NCBI GenBank assembly: GCA_027038775.1
Contig: JALWGP010000405.1
Span: 1-6,480, forward strand
Length of the DNA: 6,480 nucleotides
Direction: 5' to 3'
Origin: Sedimenticola sp.
Lineage (GTDB): Bacteria > Pseudomonadota > Gammaproteobacteria > Chromatiales > Chromatiaceae
The notes beneath the pieces are model-generated. The model was not told where the DNA came from. It did not search any database and worked only from the letters and a program-made list of their open reading frames with translations. A program made the translations under genes and the position numbers. Below, one piece after another: positions 1 to 6,480 of this stretch (within the stretch, counting starts at the first letter, position 1; each line of letters opens with the position of its first letter).

Positions 1-63
1 CGTCAGCGCCCCTCCACCCCTGCCGGGGGGGCCCGACGGCGGTTGGCTCTACTCGCCGCCCAC
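1..63. other. unassigned leader region before tRNA-Arg
   Basis: A GC-rich stretch (CCCC...GGGGGGG) with no gene end, terminator with a T run, or convincing promoter. TCTACT at 48-53 matches a -10 in four of six positions at a plausible distance from the tRNA, but there is no -35 at the right spacing, so I do not call a promoter. Confidence 0.3.
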
Positions 64-140
64 GCCCTCGTAGCTCAGCCGGATAGAGCAACCGCCTCCT
101 AAGCGGTAGGTCGGACGTTCGAATCGTCTCGAGGGCGCCA
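64..140 (+). tRNA. tRNA-Arg, anticodon CCT, with encoded CCA
   Basis: A full cloverleaf can be folded by eye. The acceptor stem is GCCCTCG (64-70) with CGAGGGC (130-136), and the discriminator G137 is followed by encoded CCA (138-140). The D stem is GCTC/GAGC (73-76 with 86-89). The anticodon stem is ACCGC/GCGGT (91-95 with 103-107) around a 7-base loop whose anticodon CCT lies at 98-100. The T stem is GGACG/CGTCT (113-117 with 125-129, one G-U pair) with loop TTCGAAT. CCU reads the rare arginine codon AGG. The gene is on the strand opposite to every protein gene here, and its CCA is one base from the stop codon of the WYL regulator. I see no T-rich intrinsic terminator just downstream and no convincing promoter in the 63 bases upstream. 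Confidence 0.97.
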
Positions 141-141
141 T

Positions 142-1107
142 TCACCGCCCATCGTACAGGCCGCAGGCCCGGCAGTGGGCCCGCCTGACCTTCTCCCGCA
201 GCTCCCCCGGCTCCAGCACCTCCACCTCGGGGCCATGGCGCAGGATGTCCATGACCAGCTCGGTGTCGCTGGAGTAGGGAACGGTGAGCAGGTAACGCCC
301 CGCCTCGTCGAAACGCCCCTCCTGCTCCGAATGCCACCGCTCCCGGGAGACCCAGCGCGAGGCCTCCCGGGAGAAGCGCAGCACCGCTTTCCGGGTCTGC
401 TTGCCGGAAAAGATGCCGTAGCCGGCCCGCACCACCTCGTCCAGTTCCGCTTCCGGCACCTCCCGGGCCGGCTTCTCCAACGGTTCCACCCCCTCGATGG
501 CGTCCACGGCAAAGCTGCGCAGCCCCTTCCTGAGATGGCACCAGGCGTCCAGGTACCAGTTGTCGCGGTAGTGGACGAGGCGCTGGGGCGACACCTCGCG
601 GGGGATGGTCTCGTCCCGCCCCCGGTGATGGTGGTGCAGGAGCAGGCGCCGGCGCTGGAGCAGCCCGCTGGCGATGGTCTCGAACACCGCCGGGTCCACG
701 GGCCGCTCGGCCAGCCGCGTGATGCGGATGCGGCGGGCGATCTCCCCGGCGCTGTGATCGCCCTGCTCCAGCAGGTTTCGGATGCGGCGCCGCAGGGGCT
801 GGATGTGGGGACCGAGAAGGCCGGGCTGGAGGTTGCTCAGCAGGTGTTCCATGGTGAGCAGGGCATGCACCTCGGAGGCGTTGAACCAGAGCCCGGGCAG
901 GGAGAATCGCTCGCCTTCCTCGTAGCGGTAGCCGCCCAGGGCACGGTCCCAGACGATGGGCGCGCCCAGCCGGTCGCGCATGTACTCCAGGTCCCGCTTG
1001 ACGGTGGCGCGGGATACTTCCAGCTCCTCCATCATCCGGGCCAGGGGGATGGCGCGCCGGCTGCGCAGCAGGCGGTCGATGACGAGGAACCGCTCGGTGC
1101 GTTCCAT
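142..1107 (-). CDS. HTH-WYL domain transcriptional regulator (YafY-like)
   Basis: 321 aa, probably a cytoplasmic DNA-binding regulator that responds to a ligand, perhaps a nucleotide or nucleic acid, through its WYL domain. Residues about 5-60 form a winged helix-turn-helix of the DeoR/HTH_11 type, with recognition helix SRATVKRDLEYMRD (32-45) and a wing ending in GGYRY. The WYL domain covers about 140-215: the signature W184-Y185-L186 sits in RDNWYLDAWCH, preceded by EVSPQRLVHY and followed by the R197-x-F199 pair. The rest (about 235-315) matches the C-terminal extension (WCX) of this family, and the total length is usual for it. The ATG at 1105-1107 lies 7 nt after the stop of the exported-protein gene. 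The purine run AAAAGGGG abuts the ATG with almost no spacing, so translational coupling to the upstream gene is plausible. Residues 158-161 are four histidines in a row. WYL regulators are frequent in defence loci, but no defence gene is visible here and the target is unknown. Confidence 0.93.
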   Translation of the reverse strand: MERTERFLVIDRLLRSRRAIPLARMMEELEVSRATVKRDLEYMRDRLGAPIVWDRALGGYRYEEGERFSLPGLWFNASEVHALLTMEHLLSNLQPGLLGPHIQPLRRRIRNLLEQGDHSAGEIARRIRITRLAERPVDPAVFETIASGLLQRRRLLLHHHHRGRDETIPREVSPQRLVHYRDNWYLDAWCHLRKGLRSFAVDAIEGVEPLEKPAREVPEAELDEVVRAGYGIFSGKQTRKAVLRFSREASRWVSRERWHSEQEGRFDEAGRYLLTVPYSSDTELVMDILRHGPEVEVLEPGELREKVRRAHCRACGLYDGR

Positions 1108-1114
1108 CCCCTTT

Positions 1115-1714
1115 TCAGTGGGCCAATCGGGATTTCAGCTTTTCCAGGTCCAGGGCATCCAGGTAGGCCTTCACCGGACCATCGTCCTCTAACCCGGTGC
1201 CGGTGACCTGCACCAGGATGCGTCCCCCCGCCAGCAGCAGGGTCGCCTCCCAGTCCCGGCTTCCCGGTTCGTGTTTCATCAGGCCCCGTTCCCCCTTGTG
1301 GCGGAACACCTTGGTGGAGGGATCGCCCTGCAGCATCATGGGATTGGCCAGCATCATGGCGAACATCTGGATCATGGGGGAGTCAGCCACCACCTCGATG
1401 GTCACCTGTTCACCGCTCTCCCTGTAATAGGTGCGGTTCAGGGCGCTGCCGGCCATGCCCATCATGGCCATGGACTGGGCCTGGGCCTCCTCCGCCTGCC
1501 AGCCGGGCAGCGGATCGGGCAGCAGCTTGCGGTCCTGTTCGCTGATTTTTTCCTGGATCTCGGCAATGGCGAAATTGAGTTCCTCCACCGCCTTACGGTA
1601 TTCGCCGGCTTCATAGGCCGCCTTGCCGGCGTCGATCTGCTCGGTGACCGAGTCGGCGGCAGCGGCCAGGGGCAGCCCGAGCAGGAAGAGGATCAAATGA
1701 GATTTTTGCAACAT
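1115..1714 (-). CDS. exported (periplasmic) protein of unknown function, methionine-rich
   Basis: 199 aa, not recognised as a named family. Residues 1-20 look like a Sec signal peptide: K4, a hydrophobic core (LILFLLGLPL) and an AAAA stretch with likely cleavage just before D21. There is no lipobox cysteine. Residues about 26-57 resemble one TPR-like helical hairpin (AGKAAYEAGEYRKAVEELNFAI), followed by LLPDPLPGW (64-72). The middle is unusually rich in methionine: ten between residues 82 and 127 (AMMGMAG, MIQMFAMML, PMMLQG). The C-terminal part, about 100-175, alternates in a beta-like way. The frame stays open upstream to an ATG at 1787-1789, but the ATG at 1712-1714 is preferred because it has AAGGAGT 9 nt upstream and begins directly with the signal peptide. 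The longer start would also lie upstream of the candidate promoter. It sits 7 nt before the WYL gene and is separated from pnp by a terminator, so it probably leads a two-gene operon. Confidence 0.82.
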   Translation of the reverse strand: MLQKSHLILFLLGLPLAAAADSVTEQIDAGKAAYEAGEYRKAVEELNFAIAEIQEKISEQDRKLLPDPLPGWQAEEAQAQSMAMMGMAGSALNRTYYRESGEQVTIEVVADSPMIQMFAMMLANPMMLQGDPSTKVFRHKGERGLMKHEPGSRDWEATLLLAGGRILVQVTGTGLEDDGPVKAYLDALDLEKLKSRLAH

Positions 1715-1723
1715 GACGACTGC

Positions 1724-1730
1724 ACTCCTT
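1724..1730 (-). promoter_or_regulatory. ribosome binding site of the exported protein
   Basis: The minus strand reads AAGGAGT, a strong Shine-Dalgarno match, 9 nt before the ATG at 1712-1714. It decides for the 199-aa start over the in-frame ATG 25 codons upstream. Confidence 0.8.
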
Positions 1731-1759
1731 GCAGGTTCCAGTGGGTCGGGAAAGGTTTG

Positions 1760-1788
1760 AGTATACCTGTGAAGGCCGGCGGCGCCCA
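1760..1788 (-). promoter_or_regulatory. candidate sigma-70 promoter for exported protein/WYL pair
   Basis: The minus strand has TATACT (1760-1765), five of six matches to the -10 consensus, in the short gap between the pnp terminator and the exported-protein gene. At a 17-nt spacing the -35 position (1783-1788) reads TGGGCG, which is poor. Transcription would begin near 1753 and give a leader of about 40 nt containing the Shine-Dalgarno. The placement is sensible, but the -35 is weak and an activator may be needed. Confidence 0.35.
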
Positions 1789-1792
1789 TGAG

Positions 1793-1815
1793 AAAAGGGG
1801 CCCGCAGGCCCCTTT
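1793..1815 (-). terminator. intrinsic terminator of pnp
   Basis: On the minus strand AAAGGGGCC (1807-1815) pairs perfectly with GGCCCCTTT (1794-1802) around a 4-base loop (1803-1806), giving a 9-bp GC-rich stem. The run of four T spans 1793-1796 and overlaps the foot of the stem. It lies about 20 nt after the pnp stop codon and closes the rpsO-pnp unit. The plus-strand reading also has TTT after the stem, but no plus-strand gene ends here. Confidence 0.85.
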
Positions 1816-1836
1816 CGGCGCGTCAGGCGGGAAGGC

Positions 1837-3930
1837 TCACTCGCCCTCGCCCACGGCCTTCATGCTCAGGCGGATGCGGCCCTGCTTGTCCACCTCCAGC
1901 ACCTTCACCTTGACCACGTCGCCCTCGGCAAGCTTGTCGCTCACCTTCTCCACGCGCTCGTCACTGATCTGGGAGATGTGGACCAGGCCATCCTTGCCGG
2001 GCAGGATGTTGACGAAGGCCCCGAAATCCATGATCTTGGCCACCTTGCCCTCGTACACCTTGCCCACCTCCACGTCGGCAGTGATCAGCTCCACCCGCTT
2101 GCGCGCCAGCTCGCCGGCGGCCTTGTCCACGGAGAAGATCTTCACCAGGCCGCTGTCGTCGAGGTCGATGGTGGCACCCGTCTCCTCGGTGATGGAGCGG
2201 ATGGTGGCCCCCCCCTTGCCGATGACGTCGCGGATCTTGTCGGGGTGGATGCGGAAGGAGATGATGCGCGGCGCATGCTCGGACATCTCCTCGCGCGGCG
2301 CCGAGATGGCCTTGTTCATCTCGCCCAGGATGTGCAGGCGACCTTCCTTCGCCTGGTCGAGGGCGATCTGCATGATTTCGCGGGTGATGCCCTGGATCTT
2401 GATGTCCATCTGCAGGGCGTTGACCCCCTGCTCGGTTCCGGCCACCTTGAAGTCCATGTCACCCAGGTGATCCTCGTCGCCGAGGATGTCGGTGAGCACC
2501 GCGAACTGGTCCCCCTCCTTGATGAGCCCCATGGCCACGCCGGCCACGGGCGCCTTGATGGGCACCCCGGCGTCCATCAGGGAGAGGCTGGTGCCGCACA
2601 CCGAGGCCATGGAGGAGGAACCGTTGGACTCGGTGATCTCGGAGACCACGCGGATGGAGTACGGGAACTCCTCGATGCTCGGCATCACCGCCAGCACGCC
2701 CCGCTTGGCCAGCCGGCCGTGGCCGATCTCGCGCCGCTTGGGGCTGCCCACCCGGCCGGTCTCGCCCACGCAGAAGGGCGGGAAATTGTAGTGGAGCATG
2801 AAACTCTCGCGGTAGGAGCGGTCCAGGGCGTCCACGATCTGGGCGTCGCGCTCGGTGCCCAGGGTGGTCACCACCAGCGCCTGGGTCTCACCGCGGGTGA
2901 AGAGCGCCGAACCGTGGGTGCGCGGCAGCAGGCCGGTCTTGATGGTGATGGGACGAACGGTCCTGGTGTCGCGGCCGTCGATGCGCGGCTCGCCGGCGAG
3001 GATACGGCCGCGCACGACGCGCTTCTTGAGCTTTTCGAAGGCGCCCTTGATCTCGTCCTCGCTCCAGCGGGGCTCCTCGCCGCCACCCAGCTTCTCCAGC
3101 ACGCCCGCCTTGATCTCGTCCAGGCGGCCGTAGCGCTCCAGCTTGTCGGCGATCTTGTAGGCCTCGGTGACCTCCGCCTCGGCCGCCTCGGCCACCGCGG
3201 CGGCCAGTTCCTCGTCCTCCACCGGGGGTTCGAAGGGCCAGGGCTCCTTGCCCACTTCCGCGGCCAGCTCCTCGATGGCCTGGATGGCCACCTGCATCTG
3301 CTCGTGGCCGAAGAGCACGGCACCCAGCATCACCTCTTCCGGCAGCTCGCGCGCCTCGGACTCCACCATGAGCACGGCGTCTGCGGTACCGGCCACCACC
3401 AGGTCGAGGTCGGTCACTTCGCTCAGGCCCACTCCCGGGGGATTGAGCAGGTATTCCCCGTCTTTGTACCCCACCCGGGCGGCCCCGATGGGCCCCTGGA
3501 AGGGCAGCCCGGAGATGGCCAGGGCGGCCGAGGTGCCGAGGAGGGAGGGAATCTCCGGATCCACGTAGGGGTTGTGGGACATGACGGTGCAGATCACCTG
3601 CACCTCGTTGGTGAACCCCTTGGGAAAGAGCGGCCGGATGGGCCGGTCGATGAGCCGCGCGGTAAGCACCTCCTTCTCGGAAGGACGCCCCTCGCGCCGG
3701 AAGAAGCCACCGGGAATCTTGCCCGCGGCATAGGTCTTCTCCTGGTAGTCCACGGTGAGGGGGAAGAAATCCCGCCCCTCGATGGCTTCCTTGGAGCCCA
3801 CCACGGTGCAAAGCACCACGGTGTCGCCCATGTTGATCATCACCGCGCCGTCGGCCTGGCGGGCGATCTCGCCCGTCTCCAGCGTCACCTTGTGATCGCC
3901 GAACTGGAATTCTTTCTTGATCGCTGTCAC
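1837..3930 (-). CDS. pnp: polyribonucleotide nucleotidyltransferase (PNPase)
   Basis: 697 aa. PNPase is the phosphate-dependent 3'-5' exoribonuclease (RNA + Pi to NDPs) of cytoplasmic mRNA turnover and usually works as a trimer, often in a degradosome. Domains in order: first RNase PH-like domain (about 10-145, with [10 protein letters not shown] at 76-85), helical linker (about 240-310), second RNase PH-like domain (about 315-545), KH domain (about 555-615, loop GKGG at 571-574) and S1 domain (about 621-691). The active-site segment [14 protein letters not shown] keeps D485 and D491, which correspond to E. coli D486 and D492. [16 protein letters not shown] (395-410) is also intact. The protein stops six residues after the S1 domain, so it lacks the short acidic/Ala-rich tail of the 711-aa E. 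coli enzyme. The start is GTG (3928-3930) with AGGA 7 nt upstream. The gene follows rpsO after 26 nt, so it is probably transcribed with it, and ends at the terminator 1793-1815. Confidence 0.98.
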   Translation of the reverse strand: MTAIKKEFQFGDHKVTLETGEIARQADGAVMINMGDTVVLCTVVGSKEAIEGRDFFPLTVDYQEKTYAAGKIPGGFFRREGRPSEKEVLTARLIDRPIRPLFPKGFTNEVQVICTVMSHNPYVDPEIPSLLGTSAALAISGLPFQGPIGAARVGYKDGEYLLNPPGVGLSEVTDLDLVVAGTADAVLMVESEARELPEEVMLGAVLFGHEQMQVAIQAIEELAAEVGKEPWPFEPPVEDEELAAAVAEAAEAEVTEAYKIADKLERYGRLDEIKAGVLEKLGGGEEPRWSEDEIKGAFEKLKKRVVRGRILAGEPRIDGRDTRTVRPITIKTGLLPRTHGSALFTRGETQALVVTTLGTERDAQIVDALDRSYRESFMLHYNFPPFCVGETGRVGSPKRREIGHGRLAKRGVLAVMPSIEEFPYSIRVVSEITESNGSSSMASVCGTSLSLMDAGVPIKAPVAGVAMGLIKEGDQFAVLTDILGDEDHLGDMDFKVAGTEQGVNALQMDIKIQGITREIMQIALDQAKEGRLHILGEMNKAISAPREEMSEHAPRIISFRIHPDKIRDVIGKGGATIRSITEETGATIDLDDSGLVKIFSVDKAAGELARKRVELITADVEVGKVYEGKVAKIMDFGAFVNILPGKDGLVHISQISDERVEKVSDKLAEGDVVKVKVLEVDKQGRIRLSMKAVGEGE

Positions 3931-3936
3931 TTGGAA

Positions 3937-3942
3937 ATCCTG
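3937..3942 (-). promoter_or_regulatory. ribosome binding site of pnp, deciding the GTG start
   Basis: The minus strand reads CAGGAT; its AGGA core lies 7 nt before the GTG at 3928-3930. The resulting N-terminus ([11 protein letters not shown]) aligns with the start of the first RNase PH domain in other PNPases, which supports the GTG. The next in-frame ATG would remove part of that domain. Confidence 0.65.
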
Positions 3943-3956
3943 AACTTGGTGGAAAA

Positions 3957-4226
3957 TTAACGACGCAGGCCAAGACGCTTGATGAGCTCGCGGTAGCGCT
4001 CCACGTCCTTCCTCTTGAGATAGTCGAGCAGCTTGCGGCGGGCGTTGACCATGCGGATCAGCCCCTGGCGGGAGTGGTGATCCTTCTTGTGCTCCTTGAA
4101 GTGGGGCGTCAGGTCGTTGATGCGCCAGGTGAGCAGCGCCACCTGCACCTCGGTGGAGCCCGTGTCATTGGGGCCCTTGCCGTACTCCTCGATGATCTGT
4201 TTCTTGATCTCTGCGCTCATTGCCAT
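3957..4226 (-). CDS. rpsO: 30S ribosomal protein S15
   Basis: 89 aa, exactly the E. coli length. S15 is a primary binder of 16S rRNA (helices 20-22) in assembly of the small-subunit platform and forms an intersubunit bridge; in E. coli it also represses its own mRNA. Family blocks are intact: [13 protein letters not shown] (21-33), [15 protein letters not shown] (42-56), [12 protein letters not shown] (63-74) and the C-terminal LGLRR. The frame stays open upstream to 4271, but the ATG at 4224-4226 gives the family length and N-terminus and has AAAGGAG seven bases upstream. A second ATG two codons inside (4218-4220) is less likely. The stop is TAA. The gene lies between the truB terminator and pnp, and its leader holds the hairpin described at 4264-4295. 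Confidence 0.98.
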   Translation of the reverse strand: MAMSAEIKKQIIEEYGKGPNDTGSTEVQVALLTWRINDLTPHFKEHKKDHHSRQGLIRMVNARRKLLDYLKRKDVERYRELIKRLGLRR

Positions 4227-4233
4227 GGTCTTT

Positions 4234-4240
4234 CTCCTTT
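4234..4240 (-). promoter_or_regulatory. ribosome binding site of rpsO
   Basis: The minus strand reads AAAGGAG, ending 7 nt before the ATG at 4224-4226. It selects the 89-aa S15 over the longer open frame that begins at 4271. Confidence 0.85.
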
Positions 4241-4263
4241 CGTCGAAGGTCTTCCGCCGTGGT

Positions 4264-4295
4264 GGCGCCATCCGACAATGAGCTCAGACGGCGCC
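4264..4295 (-). promoter_or_regulatory. rpsO leader hairpin, possible S15 autoregulatory site
   Basis: In the rpsO leader, ending 37 nt before the start codon, GGCGCC+GUCUGA (4295-4284) pairs with UCGGAU+GGCGCC (4275-4264). This gives 12 continuous base pairs, two of them G-U, closed by an 8-base loop. The pairs U4286-G4273 and C4287-G4272 form a G-U pair stacked on a G-C pair, with 5'-GG-3' facing 5'-CU-3'. This is the type of G-U/G-C motif that S15 reads in helix 22 of 16S rRNA. No T run follows, so it is not an intrinsic terminator. The fold is seen in the sequence; S15 binding is inferred from the location upstream of rpsO and from known rpsO leaders. Confidence 0.5.
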
Positions 4296-4300
4296 GGCGT

Positions 4301-4329
4301 AACAGAAAAGGCCGGGAATCCTCCCAGCC
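4301..4329 (-). terminator. intrinsic terminator downstream of truB
   Basis: The minus strand gives GGCTGGGA (4329-4322), loop GGAT and TCCCGGCC (4317-4310): an 8-bp stem with one G-U pair. It is followed directly by TTTTCTGTT (4309-4301). It lies about 30 nt beyond the truB stop and separates infB-rbfA-truB from rpsO-pnp. It also lies downstream of the candidate promoter at 4342-4370, so it could attenuate rpsO transcription as well. Confidence 0.8.
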
Positions 4330-4341
4330 GTGTGAATGCAA

Positions 4342-4359
4342 ATTATCCTATATCCGGCC

Positions 4360-4370
<11 letters not shown>
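4342..4370 (-). promoter_or_regulatory. weak candidate promoter for rpsO
   Basis: The 4227-4359 gap is GC-rich except for an AT-rich patch after truB. On the minus strand this patch holds GATAAT (4342-4347), five of six to the -10 consensus. The -35 position at 17-nt spacing (TGGCGA, 4365-4370, inside the truB 3' end) matches only three of six. Initiation near 4335 would give a leader of about 110 nt containing both the terminator hairpin and the 4264-4295 hairpin. I see no better -10 closer to rpsO. Confidence 0.28.
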
Positions 4371-5269
<899 letters not shown>

Positions 5270-5283
<14 letters not shown>

Positions 5284-5644
5284 CCTCGTCCTCCCTGCGG
5301 TCGCTCGCCACCGCCTTCTCGATGAGGGCGGAGAGGCGCTGCCCCTCCTCGATGGACCTGTCGTAGACGAAGTGGAGCTCGGGCACGGTGCGCAGCTTCA
5401 TGATCTGCCCCAGGCGCTTGCGCAGGAAGCCCGCCGCGTGGCCGAGCATCTCGGTGAACAGGGGCGCCTCCTCGCTGTCGAGCACGGTGAAGTAGACCTT
5501 GGCGTGAGAGAGGTCACGGGTCACCCGCACCTCCTGGATGGTCACCTCGGCCAGGCGCGGGTTCTTCGCCTCGTCCCGCAGCAGCAGGGCCAGCTCTCGC
5601 TGCATCTGGGCGCCGACGCGGTCGGCGCGGCTGAACTCCTTCAT
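5270..5644 (-). CDS. rbfA: 30S ribosome-binding factor A
   Basis: 124 aa (E. coli 133). RbfA is a small KH-fold protein that binds the free 30S subunit near the 5' end of 16S rRNA, helps late maturation of the 5' end, and is needed for cold adaptation in E. coli. Recognisable blocks are EFSRADRVGAQMQRELALLL at the N-terminus, NPRLAEVTIQEVRVTRDLSHAKVY in the middle (28-51), and LRKRLGQIMKLRTVPELHFVYD followed by SIEEGQRLSALI. The last residues (SDRREDEDGQA) are an acidic tail like that of E. coli. The ATG at 5642-5644 follows the infB stop by 16 nt, with GGGGAG 6 nt upstream. Its TAG stop lies inside the truB start region, so infB, rbfA and truB form one transcript with coupled translation. 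Confidence 0.97.
5289..5295 (-). promoter_or_regulatory. ribosome binding site of truB inside rbfA
   Basis: The minus strand reads GGGAGGA 5 nt before the truB ATG. It lies within the last codons of rbfA, so ribosomes finishing rbfA pass directly over it. Confidence 0.7.
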
Positions 5645-5660
5645 CTCCAGCTCCCCGGGA

Positions 5661-6480
5661 TCACAGCTCCCGCTGCACCTCGGTGCGCTCGTACCCCTCG
5701 ATCTGGTCGCCGGGCTTGATGTCGTTGTAGCCCTTCACCGCGATGCCGCACTCGGTGCCCGCCTTCACTTCCATGACATCGTCCTTGTGCCGGCGCAGGG
5801 ACTCGAGCTCGCCCTCGAAGATCACCACGTTGTCGCGCAGCACGCGGATGGGGTTGTTGCGCTTGACCACCCCTTCCACCACCATGCAACCGGCCACGGC
5901 GCCGAACTTGGAGGAGCGGAACACCTCGCGCACCTCGGCCAGGCCGATGATCTCCTCGCGCACCTCGGGCGAGAGGAGGCCGGCCACCGCCTGCTTCACG
6001 TCGTCGATCACCTCGTAGATGATGCTGTAGTAGCGCACGTCGATGCCGTGCTCCTCGATCACCTTGCGCGCGGCGGCGTCGGCGCGCACGTTGAAGCCGA
6101 TGATCACCGCGTCGGAGGTGAGCGCCAGGTTGGCGTCCGATTCGTTGATGCCGCCCACGCCGGCGGCCACGATGCGCACCTTGGCCTCGTCGGTCTCGAT
6201 CTTCTGCAGCGCCTCCTTGAGCGCCTCCACCGAGCCCTGGACGTCGGCCTTGACGATGAGGTTGACATAGGCCACCTCGCCCTCTCCCATGCGCGAGAAG
6301 AGCTGATCGAGCTTGGCCGCCTTCTGTTCCGAGAGCCGCTTCTGGCGCATCTGCTCGCGGCGCATCTCGGCCACCTCGCGCGCCTTCCTCTCGCTGGGCA
6401 GGGCCACCAGGTCGTCGCCGGCGGCGGGCACCCCGGAGAGCCCCAGCACCTGCACTGGCGTGGAGGGGCTGGCCCAGGGT
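5661..6480 (-). CDS. infB: translation initiation factor IF2, C-terminal part (cut by window edge)
   Basis: The last 272 codons of infB; the frame is open to the right edge, so the start is outside the window. IF2 is the GTPase that brings fMet-tRNA to the 30S subunit and promotes subunit joining. The G domain itself is not visible. The fragment begins in domain II ([15 protein letters not shown]), passes through a basic/acidic helix (about 28-60) and domain III (C1; [20 protein letters not shown], then [10 protein letters not shown] and [16 protein letters not shown]), and ends with the C2 domain that binds the fMet end. In C2 both conserved cysteine contexts, AGCMV and ECGI, are present, as is [26 protein letters not shown] at 6453-6455 is an internal valine codon, not a start. 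rbfA follows after 16 nt. By analogy with other gammaproteobacteria, nusA and rimP should lie further right. Confidence 0.98.
   Translation of the reverse strand, partial: PWASPSTPVQVLGLSGVPAAGDDLVALPSERKAREVAEMRREQMRQKRLSEQKAAKLDQLFSRMGEGEVAYVNLIVKADVQGSVEALKEALQKIETDEAKVRIVAAGVGGINESDANLALTSDAVIIGFNVRADAAARKVIEEHGIDVRYYSIIYEVIDDVKQAVAGLLSPEVREEIIGLAEVREVFRSSKFGAVAGCMVVEGVVKRNNPIRVLRDNVVIFEGELESLRRHKDDVMEVKAGTECGIAVKGYNDIKPGDQIEGYERTEVQREL

Noticed and set aside
141..200. Possible terminator hairpin for the tRNA (GGCCC...GGGCC near 157-172)
   Set aside because: The stem is short, lies in WYL coding sequence and has no T run after it, so it is not a supported intrinsic terminator.
99..512. 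A minus-strand frame that ends inside the tRNA gene (RDDSNVRPTA at its C-terminus)
   Set aside because: That C-terminal phrase is simply the antisense translation of a tRNA and appears as a false protein end in many genomes; the rest is an alternative frame of the WYL gene.
175..1206. A 343-codon plus-strand open frame opposite the WYL gene
   Set aside because: Low-complexity composition typical of an antisense shadow. It runs past the WYL start into the next gene, and the minus strand encodes a clear HTH-WYL protein.
1115..1714. The gene after pnp as nlpI, which follows pnp in E. coli
   Set aside because: NlpI is a longer lipoprotein with a lipobox cysteine and several TPRs. This protein has no lipobox, at most one TPR-like unit, and a separate promoter region.
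1715..1789. Longer N-terminus of the exported protein (start at 1789)
   Set aside because: It would place 25 polar residues before the signal peptide, begin beside the pnp terminator and upstream of the candidate promoter, and ignore the strong Shine-Dalgarno at 1724-1730.
1978..3960. A 660-codon open frame on the plus strand opposite pnp
   Set aside because: It is the mirror of a GC-rich gene with strong third-position bias. The translation is rich in His, Leu, Gly and Asp, without recognisable domains, while the opposite strand encodes a full PNPase.
4227..4271. Longer N-terminus of S15 (start at 4271)
   Set aside because: S15 is almost always about 89 residues; the extra 15 residues would be translated leader hairpin and Shine-Dalgarno sequence.

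Overview
This 6480-base, GC-rich window looks like a chromosomal segment from a gammaproteobacterium. The evidence is the conserved minus-strand gene order infB - rbfA - truB - rpsO - pnp, together with protein sequences that follow the E. coli homologues closely (S15 and PNPase motifs are nearly identical). The GC content and the style of the WYL regulator would fit a Chromatiales/Ectothiorhodospiraceae-type organism, but that placement is inference.

Layout from right to left, in the direction of transcription on the minus strand. The C-terminal 272 codons of infB (translation initiation factor IF2) enter from the right edge. rbfA (30S maturation factor) follows after 16 nt, and truB (tRNA Psi55 synthase) overlaps rbfA by 14 nt. 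truB is closed by a good intrinsic terminator (4301-4329). A 133-nt intergenic region (4227-4359) holds that terminator, a weak candidate promoter and a 12-bp hairpin that resembles an S15-binding site. rpsO (S15) follows, and only 26 nt later pnp (PNPase, GTG start). pnp ends at a clear intrinsic terminator (1793-1815). These genes together serve ribosome assembly, translation initiation, tRNA modification and RNA turnover.

Left of pnp is a separate minus-strand pair that is not part of the classic cluster. The first gene encodes a 199-aa exported protein of unknown function, with a signal peptide and a methionine-rich middle, and has its own SD and a candidate promoter. Seven bases later comes a 321-aa HTH-WYL transcriptional regulator. 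A plus-strand tRNA-Arg(CCT) gene with encoded CCA converges on the regulator, leaving a single base between the two. Bases 1-63 hold nothing I can assign.

Most of the window is ordinary core genome and I found no new multi-gene system. The points worth checking are the rpsO leader hairpin with a G-U/G-C motif like the S15 site in 16S rRNA, the terminator lying between the candidate rpsO promoter and rpsO, the missing pnp leader hairpin, and the exported protein/WYL pair beside the tRNA gene.
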